A stretch of 64,000 nt of DNA from Firmicutes bacterium ADurb.Bin182 (GTDB taxonomy: Bacteria > Bacillota > Clostridia > Christensenellales > CAG-138), in contig MWCU01000087.1 in the NCBI GenBank assembly GCA_002070205.1, positions 29,588-93,587 on the forward strand, written 5' to 3'. Each line of letters opens with the position of its first letter. Positions within the stretch are counted from its first letter, which is position 1. A program made the position numbers and the translations under genes. Positions 1 to 8,941 of this stretch are shown one piece after another. The notes beneath the pieces were generated by a model, which did not search any database, was not told where the DNA came from, and saw only the letters and a program-made list of their open reading frames with translations.

Positions 1-120
1 AACAGGATATGCAGGATAACGACCATAATGGAAGCGCCGAGCACGCATACCGAAAATGTATATGTGATAATTGTGGGACAGGAGCTCGGATACTGATCAT
101 TTAAGCTGATATTACATAGA
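1..120. other. left window edge, unassigned
   Basis: Two plus-strand frames stay open from the edge to stops at about 96 and 104. A minus-strand frame encodes a short hydrophobic stretch running off the window. None is long enough to assign, so this may be the end of a neighbouring gene on either strand or spacer. Confidence 0.2.
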
Positions 121-130
121 TTATTTATAA

Positions 131-157
131 AAAGTCCGGGCGTCAAACCCGGACTTT
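131..157 (-). terminator. rho-independent terminator after trxB
   Basis: A perfect 10-bp stem (131-140 with 148-157) and a 7-nt loop are followed on the minus strand by a T-rich tract. It lies about 90 bp downstream of trxB and probably ends the oxidoreductase-trxB transcript. Confidence 0.85.
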
Positions 158-249
158 GAGACTTCCATAAGAAGTTATTTCGGGGATTATTAAGGGGCTG
201 AGCTGAAATTTTTTATTTCCGCATGGATCCCTTTATTTTTGTTCCGGCT

Positions 250-1158
250 TCATACCGACAGATATTCGACAGCTTTTGTAGCGGCGATTGCGCCGTCGGC
301 GACCGCGGTTACTACCTGCCTGAGGGGAGTATCTCTGACGTCTCCCGCCGCGTAGACCCCTTTCTCCGAGGTCTGCATGATGCAATCCGTTTTGATATAG
401 CCCTCCGGGGTAAGTTTCAGAATATCTTTTACCAAATTAGATTTCGGCTCGATACCGACAGCGATAAAAACTGCGTCAACGTCTATTCGTTTCTGCTCTT
501 TGGTTTTGACGTTTTCCGTTAAAAGCCCCGAAAGCTTTTCTTCACCCATGAATTCTTTGGGAATACTGTCCCAAATGAATTCGATTTTGGGGTCGGAAAA
601 AGTTGCCTTTTGCAATACCTCGCTTGCTCTGAGCTCATCGCGCCGGTGTATTACAAATACCTTTTTCACGAACTTCGTAAGATAGAGCGCGTCGGATATC
701 GCGGTATCACCCCCGCCTATAACCGCGACATCCCTGCCCTTGAAAAAAGCTCCGTCGCATGTCGCGCAATAGGAAACTCCCGCCCCCGTCAGCCGTTCCT
801 CGCCGGGAAGGCCGAGTTTCCGGGGTTCGGCTCCGGTTGCAATAATCACGGCACGCGCCTCCGTCGTATTCTTTTTCGTGATGACGCGTTTGACGCCGCC
901 TTTCAATTCCAGCTTTTCGACCGGATCGTATCTTATCTCCAAACCGAATTTAACAGCCTGCTGCTCCATATTCAGCCCGAGGGTACTACCCTGCACGCCG
1001 TCCGCAAACCCGGGATAATTCTCTATTATATGGGTTTTGGCCGCCTGACCTCCTACGAATATCTCCTCAAAAAGCACGCAGCTCCTTCCGCTTCTGGCCG
1101 CATACAGACCCGCCGTCAAGCCCGCGGGACCGCCGCCTATTATGGCTATATCAATCAT
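250..1158 (-). CDS. trxB: thioredoxin reductase
   Basis: NADPH-dependent FAD enzyme that reduces thioredoxin in the cytoplasm. An N-terminal FAD-binding GGGPAG motif lies near residues 8-13. The redox motif CATC is at residues 131-134, followed by an NADPH-binding GGGDTA motif and a C-terminal FAD motif (AAGDVRD). Length (302 aa) is normal for low-Mr TrxB. I chose ATG 1158 because GGGAGG sits 6 nt upstream; a TTG one codon earlier is possible. It lies 83 bp downstream of the oxidoreductase gamma subunit on the same strand, with no terminator between them, so co-transcription is likely. Assignment is secure from motifs and length. Confidence 0.95.
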   Translation of the reverse strand: MIDIAIIGGGPAGLTAGLYAARSGRSCVLFEEIFVGGQAAKTHIIENYPGFADGVQGSTLGLNMEQQAVKFGLEIRYDPVEKLELKGGVKRVITKKNTTEARAVIIATGAEPRKLGLPGEERLTGAGVSYCATCDGAFFKGRDVAVIGGGDTAISDALYLTKFVKKVFVIHRRDELRASEVLQKATFSDPKIEFIWDSIPKEFMGEEKLSGLLTENVKTKEQKRIDVDAVFIAVGIEPKSNLVKDILKLTPEGYIKTDCIMQTSEKGVYAAGDVRDTPLRQVVTAVADGAIAATKAVEYLSV

Positions 1159-1241
1159 CAAGAACCTCCCGCCGCAAATCTTATCTCATTTAGTATTTCC
1201 CTTAACTTGGAGTCAAACCGCAAAGCGGTAAATTGCGGCGG

Positions 1242-1784
1242 CTAAGATTGCGAAATGCAAGCGGCTCCTCTCTTCAAAGCCTCCCTGTTGAGCGGGATCA
1301 AATTCGCCTTTTGCTCTCCAAGCTTGTTCAAAATCGCTTTAAGCACGTTTTCGAAATCGACACACCCGGTTTTTTGAATAAAAGCGCCCAGCATGACCAT
1401 GTTTGCGACCTTCGGATTGCCGAGCTCCTCCGCGATTTTGTTGCATTCCACATAAAATGCGCTTATGTCATCCCGCTCCGCTTTTTTATCAATAATGGAA
1501 CTGTTGATAAAAATCGTTCCGCCGGGCTGCACGAAGGATTCGAACTTATCGAGCGACGGACGGTTCATAACAACGACGGAACTGGCTTTTGTCACTATAG
1601 GCGAAGCGACGGGACGGTCCGATATCACAACGCTGCAGTTGGCGGTGCCTCCGCGCATCTCCGGACCGTAGGAGGGGAGCCAGGAGACATGTTTGTCCTC
1701 AAGCATTCCGGCGTAGGCCAAAAGCTGACCCATCAGCAGTACGCCCTGTCCTCCGAAGCCTGCAAAAATATTCTGTTCCAGCAT
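1242..1784 (-). CDS. 2-oxoacid:ferredoxin oxidoreductase gamma subunit
   Basis: Gamma subunit (180 aa) of a four-subunit 2-oxoacid:ferredoxin oxidoreductase, which oxidatively decarboxylates a 2-oxoacid to acyl-CoA and reduces ferredoxin. The N-terminal FAGFGGQGV motif and the PSYGPEMRGG segment are hallmarks of the pyruvate/ketoisovalerate oxidoreductase catalytic domain family. It begins 3 bp after the beta subunit stop with an AAAGGAGG ribosome binding site. The order ferredoxin-alpha-beta-gamma matches VOR/KOR-type complexes. Substrate (branched-chain 2-oxoacid or 2-oxoglutarate) cannot be decided from sequence. Confidence 0.92.
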   Translation of the reverse strand: MLEQNIFAGFGGQGVLLMGQLLAYAGMLEDKHVSWLPSYGPEMRGGTANCSVVISDRPVASPIVTKASSVVVMNRPSLDKFESFVQPGGTIFINSSIIDKKAERDDISAFYVECNKIAEELGNPKVANMVMLGAFIQKTGCVDFENVLKAILNKLGEQKANLIPLNREALKRGAACISQS

Positions 1785-1787
1785 TGC

Positions 1788-2522
1788 TTATACCTCCTTT
1801 TTTACGCCGAGAGGATAATAGGGGATCATGTTCTCCTCCAGCCACTCCATTGCCTCTACGGGCGATTTGCCCCAGTTGGTGGGGCAGGTGGACAAAACCT
1901 CGATCATCGAGAAGCCCTTTTTGGCTATCTGAGTCTCGAATGCTTTTTTTATGGCTCTTTTTGCTTTCATTATATTTGCGTTGTTGTTCAAAGCGACGCG
2001 TTCGATATAAGCGGAGCCCTCAATGGTCGCGAGCATTTCGCTCATTCTTATGGGGCTTCCGCAATGATCCTTATCGCGGCCGTAAGGGGACGTGGTCGTT
2101 TTCTGTCCGACAAGAGTCGTGGGAGCCATCTGGCCGCCGGTCATTCCGTATATCGCGTTGTTGACAAATATGGCCGTGATCTTTTCTCCGCGGTGGGCAG
2201 CCTGCACTATTTCAGCCGTTCCGATAGACGCGAGATCGCCGTCGCCCTGGTATGTGAAAACGACATTGTCGGGATGCACGCGCTTGATGCCCGTCGCAAC
2301 GGCTGGAGCTCTTCCGTGCGCCGCTTCCTGAGTATCGATATTGAAATACTTGTATGCGAACACGGCGCATCCGACGGGGACTACCCCTACCGTTTTCCCC
2401 TGAACACCCAGTTCATCTATCGCTTCGGCCACAAGCCGGTGAACGATGCCGTGGGTGCACCCGGGGCAATAATGCATCACTTCATCCGTTAACAGCTTGG
2501 TTTTTTGAAACACTTTAGTCAT
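1788..2522 (-). CDS. 2-oxoacid:ferredoxin oxidoreductase beta (TPP) subunit
   Basis: Thiamine pyrophosphate-binding beta subunit (244 aa). CPGCTHG near the N-terminus and the TPP/Mg motif GDGDLASIG followed by an NNAIYGMTGGQ segment are diagnostic of this family. The start ATG overlaps the alpha stop codon by 4 bp (ATGA), which indicates translational coupling. GGAGG lies upstream inside the alpha gene. It works with the alpha subunit to decarboxylate the 2-oxoacid and passes electrons to the ferredoxin subunit at 3610-3816. Confidence 0.93.
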   Translation of the reverse strand: MTKVFQKTKLLTDEVMHYCPGCTHGIVHRLVAEAIDELGVQGKTVGVVPVGCAVFAYKYFNIDTQEAAHGRAPAVATGIKRVHPDNVVFTYQGDGDLASIGTAEIVQAAHRGEKITAIFVNNAIYGMTGGQMAPTTLVGQKTTTSPYGRDKDHCGSPIRMSEMLATIEGSAYIERVALNNNANIMKAKRAIKKAFETQIAKKGFSMIEVLSTCPTNWGKSPVEAMEWLEENMIPYYPLGVKKEV

Positions 2523-3595
2523 GAATGCATCCTCCTCATCCGCAATACGGTTTGCGCGATCTCCTCTGCGCTCGGCAAATAGCTTCCCGGCCTTCCCAAA
2601 AATGCAGTTTCCTTTCTCCCGTTAACCGCCAGCCGGACATCCTCGAGCATTTGACCCGAACTTATCTCCACGGTGAGCAGCGCCTTGACGGATTCCTGCT
2701 CTGCAGCCTTTTTAACGGTATCCGAAGGAAACGGCCAAAGCGTGATCGGGCGGATAAGCCCCGCCTTGACTCCTTCCCCGGCAAGCAGCGTAATCGCGCT
2801 TTTGCAGATACGCGCTATCGTTCCGTACGCGCAAAGTATGAATTCGGCGTTTTCGGTGTTATATTCTTCAACCGTTACTTCATTCTTTTGGATTTCTCTG
2901 TATCTTGACTGGAGGCGCTGATTCAAGGTATCCAGCTCTTCATTTGTTATATACAGCGAGTTGACGACCGCCCTCTTGCGGCAGGAATCAGGCGTCCATC
3001 CGGTAGTCGCCCACAGCTTTTCGGGGAGCTCCCTTTTGCTTTCCTGTTCGTGAAACTCGACCGGTTCCATCATTTGGCCGATTATCCCGTCCGCAAGCAA
3101 CATTACGGGCGTTCTGTAGATATCGGCAAGATCGAAAGCGCGCTGCATGATATCGCTTGCTTCCTGCACGGATGCGGGGGCCAGAACGATCATATGATAA
3201 TCGCCGTGCCCTCCGCCCTTTGTGGCCTGGAAATAGTCGCCCTGCGATGCCTGTATGGAGCCGAGGCCGGGTCCTCCGCGCATCATGTTGACGATGACGC
3301 ACGGGAGTTCCGCTCCTGCTATAAATGTGATTCCTTCCATTTTAAGGCTTATGCCGCAGCTGGATGAGGAGGTCATTACCCTAGCTCCGGCTCCGGCAGC
3401 TCCGTAAACCATATTGATGGCGGCAACTTCACTCTCCGCTTGAAGAAAACATCCGCCGATCTGAGGAAGACGGGCGGCCATATGTTCTGGTATATCGTTC
3501 TGCGGCGTTATGGGGTAGCCGAAAAAAAACTTGCAGCCTGCCCTTATCGCGGCTTCGGCTATCGCCTCGCAGCCTTTCATCAGTTTTTTGGCCAT
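2519..3595 (-). CDS. vorB: 2-oxoacid:ferredoxin oxidoreductase alpha subunit, VorB-like
   Basis: Alpha subunit (358 aa) with the N-terminal pyrimidine-binding domain (GYPITPQNDIPEHM) and a C-terminal transketolase-C-like domain. Length and motifs fit the VorB type (3-methyl-2-oxobutanoate:ferredoxin oxidoreductase), which makes branched-chain acyl-CoA from valine, leucine and isoleucine keto acids or works in reverse. A related 2-oxoglutarate enzyme cannot be excluded. It starts 14 bp after the ferredoxin stop with a GGGAGGAG ribosome binding site. Confidence 0.88.
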   Translation of the reverse strand: MAKKLMKGCEAIAEAAIRAGCKFFFGYPITPQNDIPEHMAARLPQIGGCFLQAESEVAAINMVYGAAGAGARVMTSSSSCGISLKMEGITFIAGAELPCVIVNMMRGGPGLGSIQASQGDYFQATKGGGHGDYHMIVLAPASVQEASDIMQRAFDLADIYRTPVMLLADGIIGQMMEPVEFHEQESKRELPEKLWATTGWTPDSCRKRAVVNSLYITNEELDTLNQRLQSRYREIQKNEVTVEEYNTENAEFILCAYGTIARICKSAITLLAGEGVKAGLIRPITLWPFPSDTVKKAAEQESVKALLTVEISSGQMLEDVRLAVNGRKETAFLGRPGSYLPSAEEIAQTVLRMRRMHS

Positions 3596-3609
3596 AATTT
3601 ACTCCTCCC

Positions 3610-3816
3610 TTATTTCTCGATTTCTATAACGACATCCGGACAGGTTCTCGCACAAGCCGCACAGGCGATACAGGCGCTCATATCCGTGATTTCACAAGGA
3701 TGATATCCTTTGGAGTTCAATTTGGTATCGGACAGGACCAGGATCTTCTTAGGGCATGCTCTGATGCACAGCTCGCACCCCTTGCACAGCTCTTCGTTTA
3801 TGGTAACTTTCGCCAA
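3610..3816 (-). CDS. 2[4Fe-4S] ferredoxin-type delta subunit
   Basis: A 68-aa protein with two 4Fe-4S motifs: Cys 11, 14, 17, 21 and Cys 49, 52, 55, 59. It is first in the four-gene oxidoreductase operon and is the probable electron-accepting delta subunit. The start is TTG, with a weak AGG-containing site about 8 nt upstream. The promoter at 3877-3905 lies directly upstream. A stand-alone ferredoxin is the only real alternative, and operon position argues against it. Confidence 0.92.
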   Translation of the reverse strand: MAKVTINEELCKGCELCIRACPKKILVLSDTKLNSKGYHPCEITDMSACIACAACARTCPDVVIEIEK

Positions 3817-3876
3817 AACTGTTCAACCTCGCTTTCGATATGAATATTCAAGGAAAAATCATAAGACTATACTCGG

Positions 3877-3905
3877 ATTATAACATCAATATAAGACCTG
3901 TTCAA
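3877..3905 (-). promoter_or_regulatory. promoter of the oxidoreductase operon
   Basis: On the minus strand TTGAAC (3900-3905) and TATAAT (3877-3882) are separated by exactly 17 bp. This is a strong sigma-A-type promoter placed just before the ferredoxin gene. It indicates that the operon is transcribed separately from the P-loop gene upstream. Confidence 0.75.
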
Positions 3906-3915
3906 ATAATATACA

Positions 3916-4635
3916 TTAAATACCATGCGCCAGAAACGAGTCCCAGTCTCTGTGCATGTATGTTCGAATAGGGAACGGCTTTCCGATGTAATTTCGGTCC
4001 AATCCTTTCTCTTCGGCTATTTTTAAAAATTCATTCAATACATCCTGCCTCCCCGCCGTATATGACACCGGGATCATGGTCTTATTGCTGACGGATTTCA
4101 CCATTTCAAAACCGTCCAACAAATCATCGGCCGAGGTCTCCATGGACAGATTAGAATTGTTGACAAGCCCTGTGATATCAAGCCTTGATTTCGATTTGAT
4201 ATTTTCAAGCAAGTCCAGTGCCATTTCCGGAGTTTCGGATAACGGTCTTCTCGGATTGATGACAAAAAGCACCTCCAGGTTCGTTTTCGGAACATTGTCA
4301 AAATACCGCTTATATTGTCCTAGCGCCACAGCTCCGGCTGCGTCCCCTCCCACGTCGAAAACGACCGTTTCATATGCGCCCGTGAATACTGAATGAACCT
4401 CGGGCGGGAGCGAGGGCACATCCACGTTGGTCATTGCAAAATTCGGCGAAATCAGTTTGACACCCATTCCCTCGAGCATATCCCTTCTTTCCGAAGAGCG
4501 AAAATACGGATTTATTATGTCAAGGTCCACCAAAACCGTTTTACATACGCCGGCACTTTGCATTGCAATATTAAGCGAGAGCTCGGTTTTGCCGCTCCCG
4601 TAATTTCCAATAAAAACATAAATCTTTTTGGTCAC
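3916..4635 (-). CDS. ParA/MinD-like P-loop nucleotide-binding protein
   Basis: A 239-aa protein of unknown job. The N-terminus has a P-loop (GNYGSGKTE, residues 9-17), then DLDIINPYFRS, which resembles the switch region of CobQ/MinD/ParA ATPases, and FDVGGDAAGA as a Walker B-like segment. No membrane segment or DNA-binding domain is seen. The start is GTG with GGAGGAG upstream; the upstream cdaR terminator directly abuts this ribosome binding site. It sits just before the oxidoreductase operon, but that operon has its own promoter. A maturation or regulatory role for the oxidoreductase is speculation. Confidence 0.7.
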   Translation of the reverse strand: MTKKIYVFIGNYGSGKTELSLNIAMQSAGVCKTVLVDLDIINPYFRSSERRDMLEGMGVKLISPNFAMTNVDVPSLPPEVHSVFTGAYETVVFDVGGDAAGAVALGQYKRYFDNVPKTNLEVLFVINPRRPLSETPEMALDLLENIKSKSRLDITGLVNNSNLSMETSADDLLDGFEMVKSVSNKTMIPVSYTAGRQDVLNEFLKIAEEKGLDRNYIGKPFPIRTYMHRDWDSFLAHGI

Positions 4636-4655
4636 AGCTTCTCCTCCGTAAAAAA

Positions 4656-4679
4656 CCGGCCGGTCGATTAACCGGCCGG
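4656..4679 (-). terminator. terminator after cdaR
   Basis: A 9-bp GC-rich stem (4656-4664 with 4671-4679), 6-nt loop, followed on the minus strand by TTTTTT. It separates the cdaA-cdaR unit from the P-loop gene. The T-tract runs straight into the ribosome binding site of that gene. Confidence 0.88.
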
Positions 4680-4696
4680 CGAGGTTTTATGTGTAT

Positions 4697-5980
4697 TTAA
4701 CGTGTGATCGTTACTTCTGCGAATTGCTCGGGCAGCGTACAAACAAGATCCTCCGGAAGCTCCCTGCCGTTAATTCTTATTTGCAAAGGCAGCACATAGG
4801 TTCCGGGACCGCACCCCGAAACATCCGCAAAAAGGCTTATATCGCCTTTTTCGATTTCTCTGATAACGCTTATTCTTCCGTTGAGTTTGACGTCCAATCG
4901 TTCTGTCTTGAGCGATGCGTCAAGCCTTTTCCCAAGGTTAACGATTTCCACTTCCACGCTTTCAAATATTTTTTCCTGACGTTTCTCCCGGATGTCGATA
5001 TATACCTCGACTCTGCTTTCCCCGTTTGCGGACTGCACGCCTTCAGGAAACATAATTGCGACATTATCGAGTATGCTTTCCGACGAGCCCGATACGTCGA
5101 TGCTTTCAAGCCCGACGGACTCAATTGTGTCAAGTATATGCTTTTGCCCGACGACGGTCAGCTCCCCGGGATTGGTAATGTATCCCGCGATCTCATAATC
5201 CGCGGGCAGATTATCGGCCCCGAATATGGCCTTCTCAATATCAAAGGGAACCGTTTTCTTCGGAAGCACGGGAAGCTTTATCGTGACGGAAGGTATGCTC
5301 CCGACAGCAAATCTCGAATCGACCTCTTCTTTCAGTTCATTGAGAAGCGAAACATTGACGGCATCGTTAAAACTTTCGGTCCTTCCGGTTAGATCGATTT
5401 TACACACCGCTTTTACGACTGAGCCGACGTCGGTCTTCGCCCCCCTGATCTCGATAATCTGCGGATTAAGGACCGGAACACCGGACCAATACCCTTCGGG
5501 GAGGTTACCGGTCACCTCGGTTTCCACAGGTATCCTTTTCGATACGAGATCGTCGACTTCGACTTCGATGAATTCGGGATCGAGGCTTTCAACCTTGCCG
5601 TCGCGCACGGAAGGAGTGATAGGCAAGCGGTATTTCCCGGCTTTGTTGACGTTCTTAAGGTCGATCGTCAGCGTGACGTCGTTTGCCGAAAGATCGGCAA
5701 AATTAGTCAGCGCCGTGCTTACCTTAGCTTCTATCGGGCGAAGGATCTCCTCCCTGTTTCCTCTTACGGCAAGATTTCGCGCCGCAAGATCGGCCTCTCC
5801 CGTGAAGCTCACGCTCACATTCGCAAGGGTTTTGGTCCTGAGAGGGTTTTCCGCGGTCAGCACATATCCCCATATCAGCATTGCGAACACGATCGAAATT
5901 ATTTTTAAAAAAAGGTTGCGGCTGAACAGGGACTTGCCTATTTTTTTGAATGCAAAAACATATTTACTTTGCTTTTCCAT
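4697..5980 (-). CDS. cdaR: CdaR-type YbbR-domain protein
   Basis: Membrane-anchored regulator of the diadenylate cyclase CdaA. An N-terminal transmembrane helix (about residues 22-42, IISIVFAMLIWGYVL) is followed by a long extracytoplasmic region that looks like four successive YbbR-like domains, with recurring patterns of IPV followed by G-LP-GY-SG. Length (427 aa) fits the family. Its start overlaps the end of cdaA by 17 bp, and RBS GGAGG precedes ATG 5980. The conserved cdaA-cdaR arrangement supports the assignment. The next member of the Bacillus operon, glmM, is not present here. Confidence 0.9.
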   Translation of the reverse strand: MEKQSKYVFAFKKIGKSLFSRNLFLKIISIVFAMLIWGYVLTAENPLRTKTLANVSVSFTGEADLAARNLAVRGNREEILRPIEAKVSTALTNFADLSANDVTLTIDLKNVNKAGKYRLPITPSVRDGKVESLDPEFIEVEVDDLVSKRIPVETEVTGNLPEGYWSGVPVLNPQIIEIRGAKTDVGSVVKAVCKIDLTGRTESFNDAVNVSLLNELKEEVDSRFAVGSIPSVTIKLPVLPKKTVPFDIEKAIFGADNLPADYEIAGYITNPGELTVVGQKHILDTIESVGLESIDVSGSSESILDNVAIMFPEGVQSANGESRVEVYIDIREKRQEKIFESVEVEIVNLGKRLDASLKTERLDVKLNGRISVIREIEKGDISLFADVSGCGPGTYVLPLQIRINGRELPEDLVCTLPEQFAEVTITR

Positions 5981-6809
5981 TCCTGTTCCTCCGTTTTAAC
6001 CATGCTAAATTTTCCTTTTCCTTTAAGAAAATGCTTTCGAGAAGGTCCCGAAGCGCCTTTGAATCCACGTAGCGCACAAGCTTTCCGTCGCGAGTAAACG
6101 ATATAACGCCCGTTTCCTCGGATATTACGACAGTCACGCTGTCGGATACGGTGGAAATGCCCAGTGCCGCCCTGTGCCTTGTGCCCAAATCCCTCGACAG
6201 AACAACATCGTCCGCCAAGGGGAGAAAGCATCCGGCCGAAACTATCCTTCCGTCTCTGATAATTACCGCTCCGTCATGGAGAGGCGTGTTGGGTTCGAAT
6301 ATATTCTCAAGCAGCGCGCTGGAAATGAGTCCCTCTATGCGCGTGCCCGTCGCTATTATATCGCCGAGACCTGTCCGCTGTTCCATAACTATGAGCGCGC
6401 CTATGCGCTTTTTGGACATGTTCAATATCGCGCGGCTCATTTCGCTTACAATCCATCCCGACTCGGGAGTTATGGGATTGAGCAGGTTTCCTTCGAATAT
6501 GCGCCCTCTTCCGAGCTGTTCAAGAGCTCTTCTGAGCTCGGGCTGGAAAAGTATGACAACAACCACTATCCCGGACGCTATGACGGAGTCAAGCAGCCAT
6601 CTGAGGGTCGTCAAGCCCAGAAGCTGACTTGCGGCGGAAGCAAGAAACAGCATCCCGATCCCTTTGAGAACCTGATATGCCCGCGTTTCCTTGGTCAGGG
6701 ATATGAGCTGATACAGAAGGATAGCAATAATCGCTATGTCCACAAAATCCCAAAAGGAGAAGTTGGAAAAACCGCTTGTGACCGCTTTCACGATAACATC
6801 GAATGACAT
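5964..6809 (-). CDS. cdaA: diadenylate cyclase CdaA
   Basis: Membrane enzyme that makes the second messenger c-di-AMP from two ATP. About three transmembrane helices lie in residues 20-90, followed by the cytosolic DisA_N catalytic domain. The catalytic DGA motif is at residues 179-181 and the RHR motif at 211-213, both intact. Length (281 aa) is normal. RBS AAGGAG precedes ATG 6809, and cdaR overlaps the 3' end. c-di-AMP controls potassium and osmolyte transport and cell wall homeostasis in Firmicutes. Confidence 0.96.
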   Translation of the reverse strand: MSFDVIVKAVTSGFSNFSFWDFVDIAIIAILLYQLISLTKETRAYQVLKGIGMLFLASAASQLLGLTTLRWLLDSVIASGIVVVVILFQPELRRALEQLGRGRIFEGNLLNPITPESGWIVSEMSRAILNMSKKRIGALIVMEQRTGLGDIIATGTRIEGLISSALLENIFEPNTPLHDGAVIIRDGRIVSAGCFLPLADDVVLSRDLGTRHRAALGISTVSDSVTVVISEETGVISFTRDGKLVRYVDSKALRDLLESIFLKEKENLAWLKRRNRNGKAK

Positions 6810-6847
6810 TAAGCTTTCTCCTTCCGTATCTTTAGACCCTTAGTATG

Positions 6848-6876
6848 ATTATAACTTAATTCCGGTGCCATTAAAA
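6848..6876 (-). promoter_or_regulatory. possible cdaA promoter
   Basis: A perfect TATAAT (6848-6853, minus strand) lies about 40 bp before cdaA. The -35 region is weak (TTTTAA at 17-bp spacing). I see no other candidate in the spacer. The rest of 6880-7060 is AT-rich intergenic DNA with nothing I can assign. Confidence 0.45.
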
Positions 6877-7061
6877 TATCAAATGCAATAATTAATCGAA
6901 TATTTATATGTTGTTTATGCTTCGCGGCGATACCGGTAAAAAGAAATTATCATGAAATCGGGTATTTCTGATTGAAAAACGCTAACCGGGATACTGCGAA
7001 AAAAATTGAAATCGGCAAACCCGCATGTTAATATTATCACAGCAATATAAGGAAGGGCAAT

Positions 7062-7268
7062 ATGATCATAGACAGATTTGAGGGCGGACGCGCCATATGC
7101 GAAAACAACGGTTCATTCGTCGAAATCGACATAAGCGACCTTCCTCCGGAAGCTTCGGAGGGCGACGTTATTGAGTTTGACGAAAGCGGAAAGCTGTTCG
7201 TCGACAGGCAGGAAACAGCAAGACGCAAAAAGCGCATAAAGGACCTTATGGAAAAGCTTTTCAAATGA
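7062..7268 (+). CDS. DUF3006 family small protein
   Basis: A 68-aa acidic protein beginning MIIDRFEGGRAICE and ending in a basic helix (RRKKRIKDLMEKLF). The pattern fits DUF3006, a small beta-rich domain of unknown function. In many Firmicutes DUF3006 genes lie next to secreted metallo-beta-lactamase-fold (ComEC-like) proteins; here such a protein is 25 kb away at 32.5 kb. RBS AAGGAAGG precedes the start. It is followed by the transporter operon, but a 146-bp gap with several TATAAT-like boxes suggests separate transcription. Confidence 0.75.
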   Translation: MIIDRFEGGRAICENNGSFVEIDISDLPPEASEGDVIEFDESGKLFVDRQETARRKKRIKDLMEKLFK

Positions 7269-7414
7269 ACGGCCGTTTCGCGCATCCTTCCGTTCTGTGA
7301 CAGCTTGATATTTCAGATTGAATATATTAATCGGTTTAGGGTTTATAATTTATCTCATATCATTTATAATGTTAACAAAATGTTCTTTATTGAATATGTG
7401 CTAGGAGTGACGGG

Positions 7415-8941
7415 ATGAGCTACATTATCGAAATGATAGGCATCACAAAACAATTCCCCGGAATCATCGCCAACGACGATATTACGCTTCAGCTTAAAAA
7501 GGGAGAAATACATGCGTTGCTCGGCGAAAACGGAGCGGGCAAATCCACGCTTATGAGCGTTCTTTTCGGGCTCTACCGTCCCGAAAAAGGAATAATCAAA
7601 AAAAACGGAGAGGAAATATCCATCAAGGACCCCAACGATGCAAACCGGCTGGGGATCGGAATGGTCCATCAGCATTTCAAGCTGGTCCACAACTTTACCG
7701 TGCTTCAAAATATAATACTCGGAGTGGAAACGACCAAGCACGGGTTTCTTAAAATGGATAAAGCGCGCAAAAGGGTAATGGATCTTTCCGATAAATACGG
7801 GCTAAAGGTGGACCCGGATGCCTTGATTTCCGACATTACGGTCGGCATGCAGCAGCGCGTCGAAATACTTAAAATGCTTTACAGGGAAAACGAAATCCTC
7901 ATATTCGACGAGCCGACAGCCGTTCTTACGCCGCAGGAAATCGAGGAATTGATGAAGATCATGCGGGAACTCGTCAAAGAAGGCAAGTCGATCCTGTTTA
8001 TAACCCATAAGCTAAATGAAATCAAACAAGTGGCGGACAGGTGCACCGTGCTTCGCAAGGGGAAATGCGTCGGAACGATAAACGTCGCGGAAACATCCAA
8101 GGATACCATGTCCGAGATGATGGTTGGCAGAAAAGTCAAATTCAGCGTGGAAAAAACGGACGCGGTACCCGGGGAGCCGGTTTTCGAAGTCAAAAACCTT
8201 ACGGTCGCATCCAGGCACGGCACCAAAAAGCCCGTCAAAAACGTATCCTTTACCGTTCGTAAAGGAGAGATAGTTTGTATTGCGGGTATCGACGGAAACG
8301 GGCAGTCGGAGCTCGTATATGCGCTTACGGGCCTTATGCCCGTCGAAGACGGGAAAATACTTCTGAACGGTAAAGACGTCACGCACCTTTCGATAAGAGA
8401 AAGAAATATCGAGGGAATGAGCCATATCCCCGAGGACAGACATAAAGACGGTCTTGTTCTCGATTACTCGCTTGCCGAAAACCTGGTGCTCAAAAAGTAT
8501 TTCATGCAGGAATTCCAAAACAACGGGTTTATCAAATTCCCCGCTGTATTTAAGTATTCCGATATGCTGATAGACAGATATGATATAAGGGCCGGACAAG
8601 GCTCGTCGGCAATAGTCAGGAGCATGTCGGGCGGAAATCAGCAAAAAGCAATAGTAGCACGCGAGATAGATTATAACCCCGAGATACTGATAGCGGTTCA
8701 GCCGACTCGCGGTTTGGACGTCGGAGCAATCGAGTATATACACAAAAAACTGATCGAACAGAGGGACGACGGCAAAGCGGTACTGCTAGTTTCACTGGAA
8801 CTCGATGAAGTCATGAATCTCAGCGATCGTATCCTTGTCATATACGAGGGCGAGATCGTTGCCGATCTTGACCCTAAAAAAGCAACGATACAGGAACTCG
8901 GATTGTATATGTCGGGTTCAAAAAGGAGTGAAGCGGTATGA
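7415..8941 (+). CDS. nucleoside-type ABC importer, double ATPase subunit
   Basis: A 508-aa protein with two fused ATPase domains, as in YufO/NupO and RbsA. Domain 1 has a full Walker A (GENGAGKST, near residue 39) and Walker B (LIFDEPTAVLTP). Domain 2 has a degenerate Walker A (GIDGNGQSE) and the signature SGGNQQK. This asymmetry is typical of the family that imports nucleosides with BMP-type lipoproteins. It overlaps the first permease by 4 bp (ATGA). The following salvage genes (tdk, deoxyribosyltransferase-like) support a nucleoside substrate. Confidence 0.93.
   Translation: MSYIIEMIGITKQFPGIIANDDITLQLKKGEIHALLGENGAGKSTLMSVLFGLYRPEKGIIKKNGEEISIKDPNDANRLGIGMVHQHFKLVHNFTVLQNIILGVETTKHGFLKMDKARKRVMDLSDKYGLKVDPDALISDITVGMQQRVEILKMLYRENEILIFDEPTAVLTPQEIEELMKIMRELVKEGKSILFITHKLNEIKQVADRCTVLRKGKCVGTINVAETSKDTMSEMMVGRKVKFSVEKTDAVPGEPVFEVKNLTVASRHGTKKPVKNVSFTVRKGEIVCIAGIDGNGQSELVYALTGLMPVEDGKILLNGKDVTHLSIRERNIEGMSHIPEDRHKDGLVLDYSLAENLVLKKYFMQEFQNNGFIKFPAVFKYSDMLIDRYDIRAGQGSSAIVRSMSGGNQQKAIVAREIDYNPEILIAVQPTRGLDVGAIEYIHKKLIEQRDDGKAVLLVSLELDEVMNLSDRILVIYEGEIVADLDPKKATIQELGLYMSGSKRSEAV

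Noticed and set aside
1233..2492. 419-aa plus-strand open frame opposite the oxidoreductase beta and gamma genes
   Set aside because: Shadow frame: composition is low-quality, no ribosome binding site, and the minus-strand genes have full family motifs.
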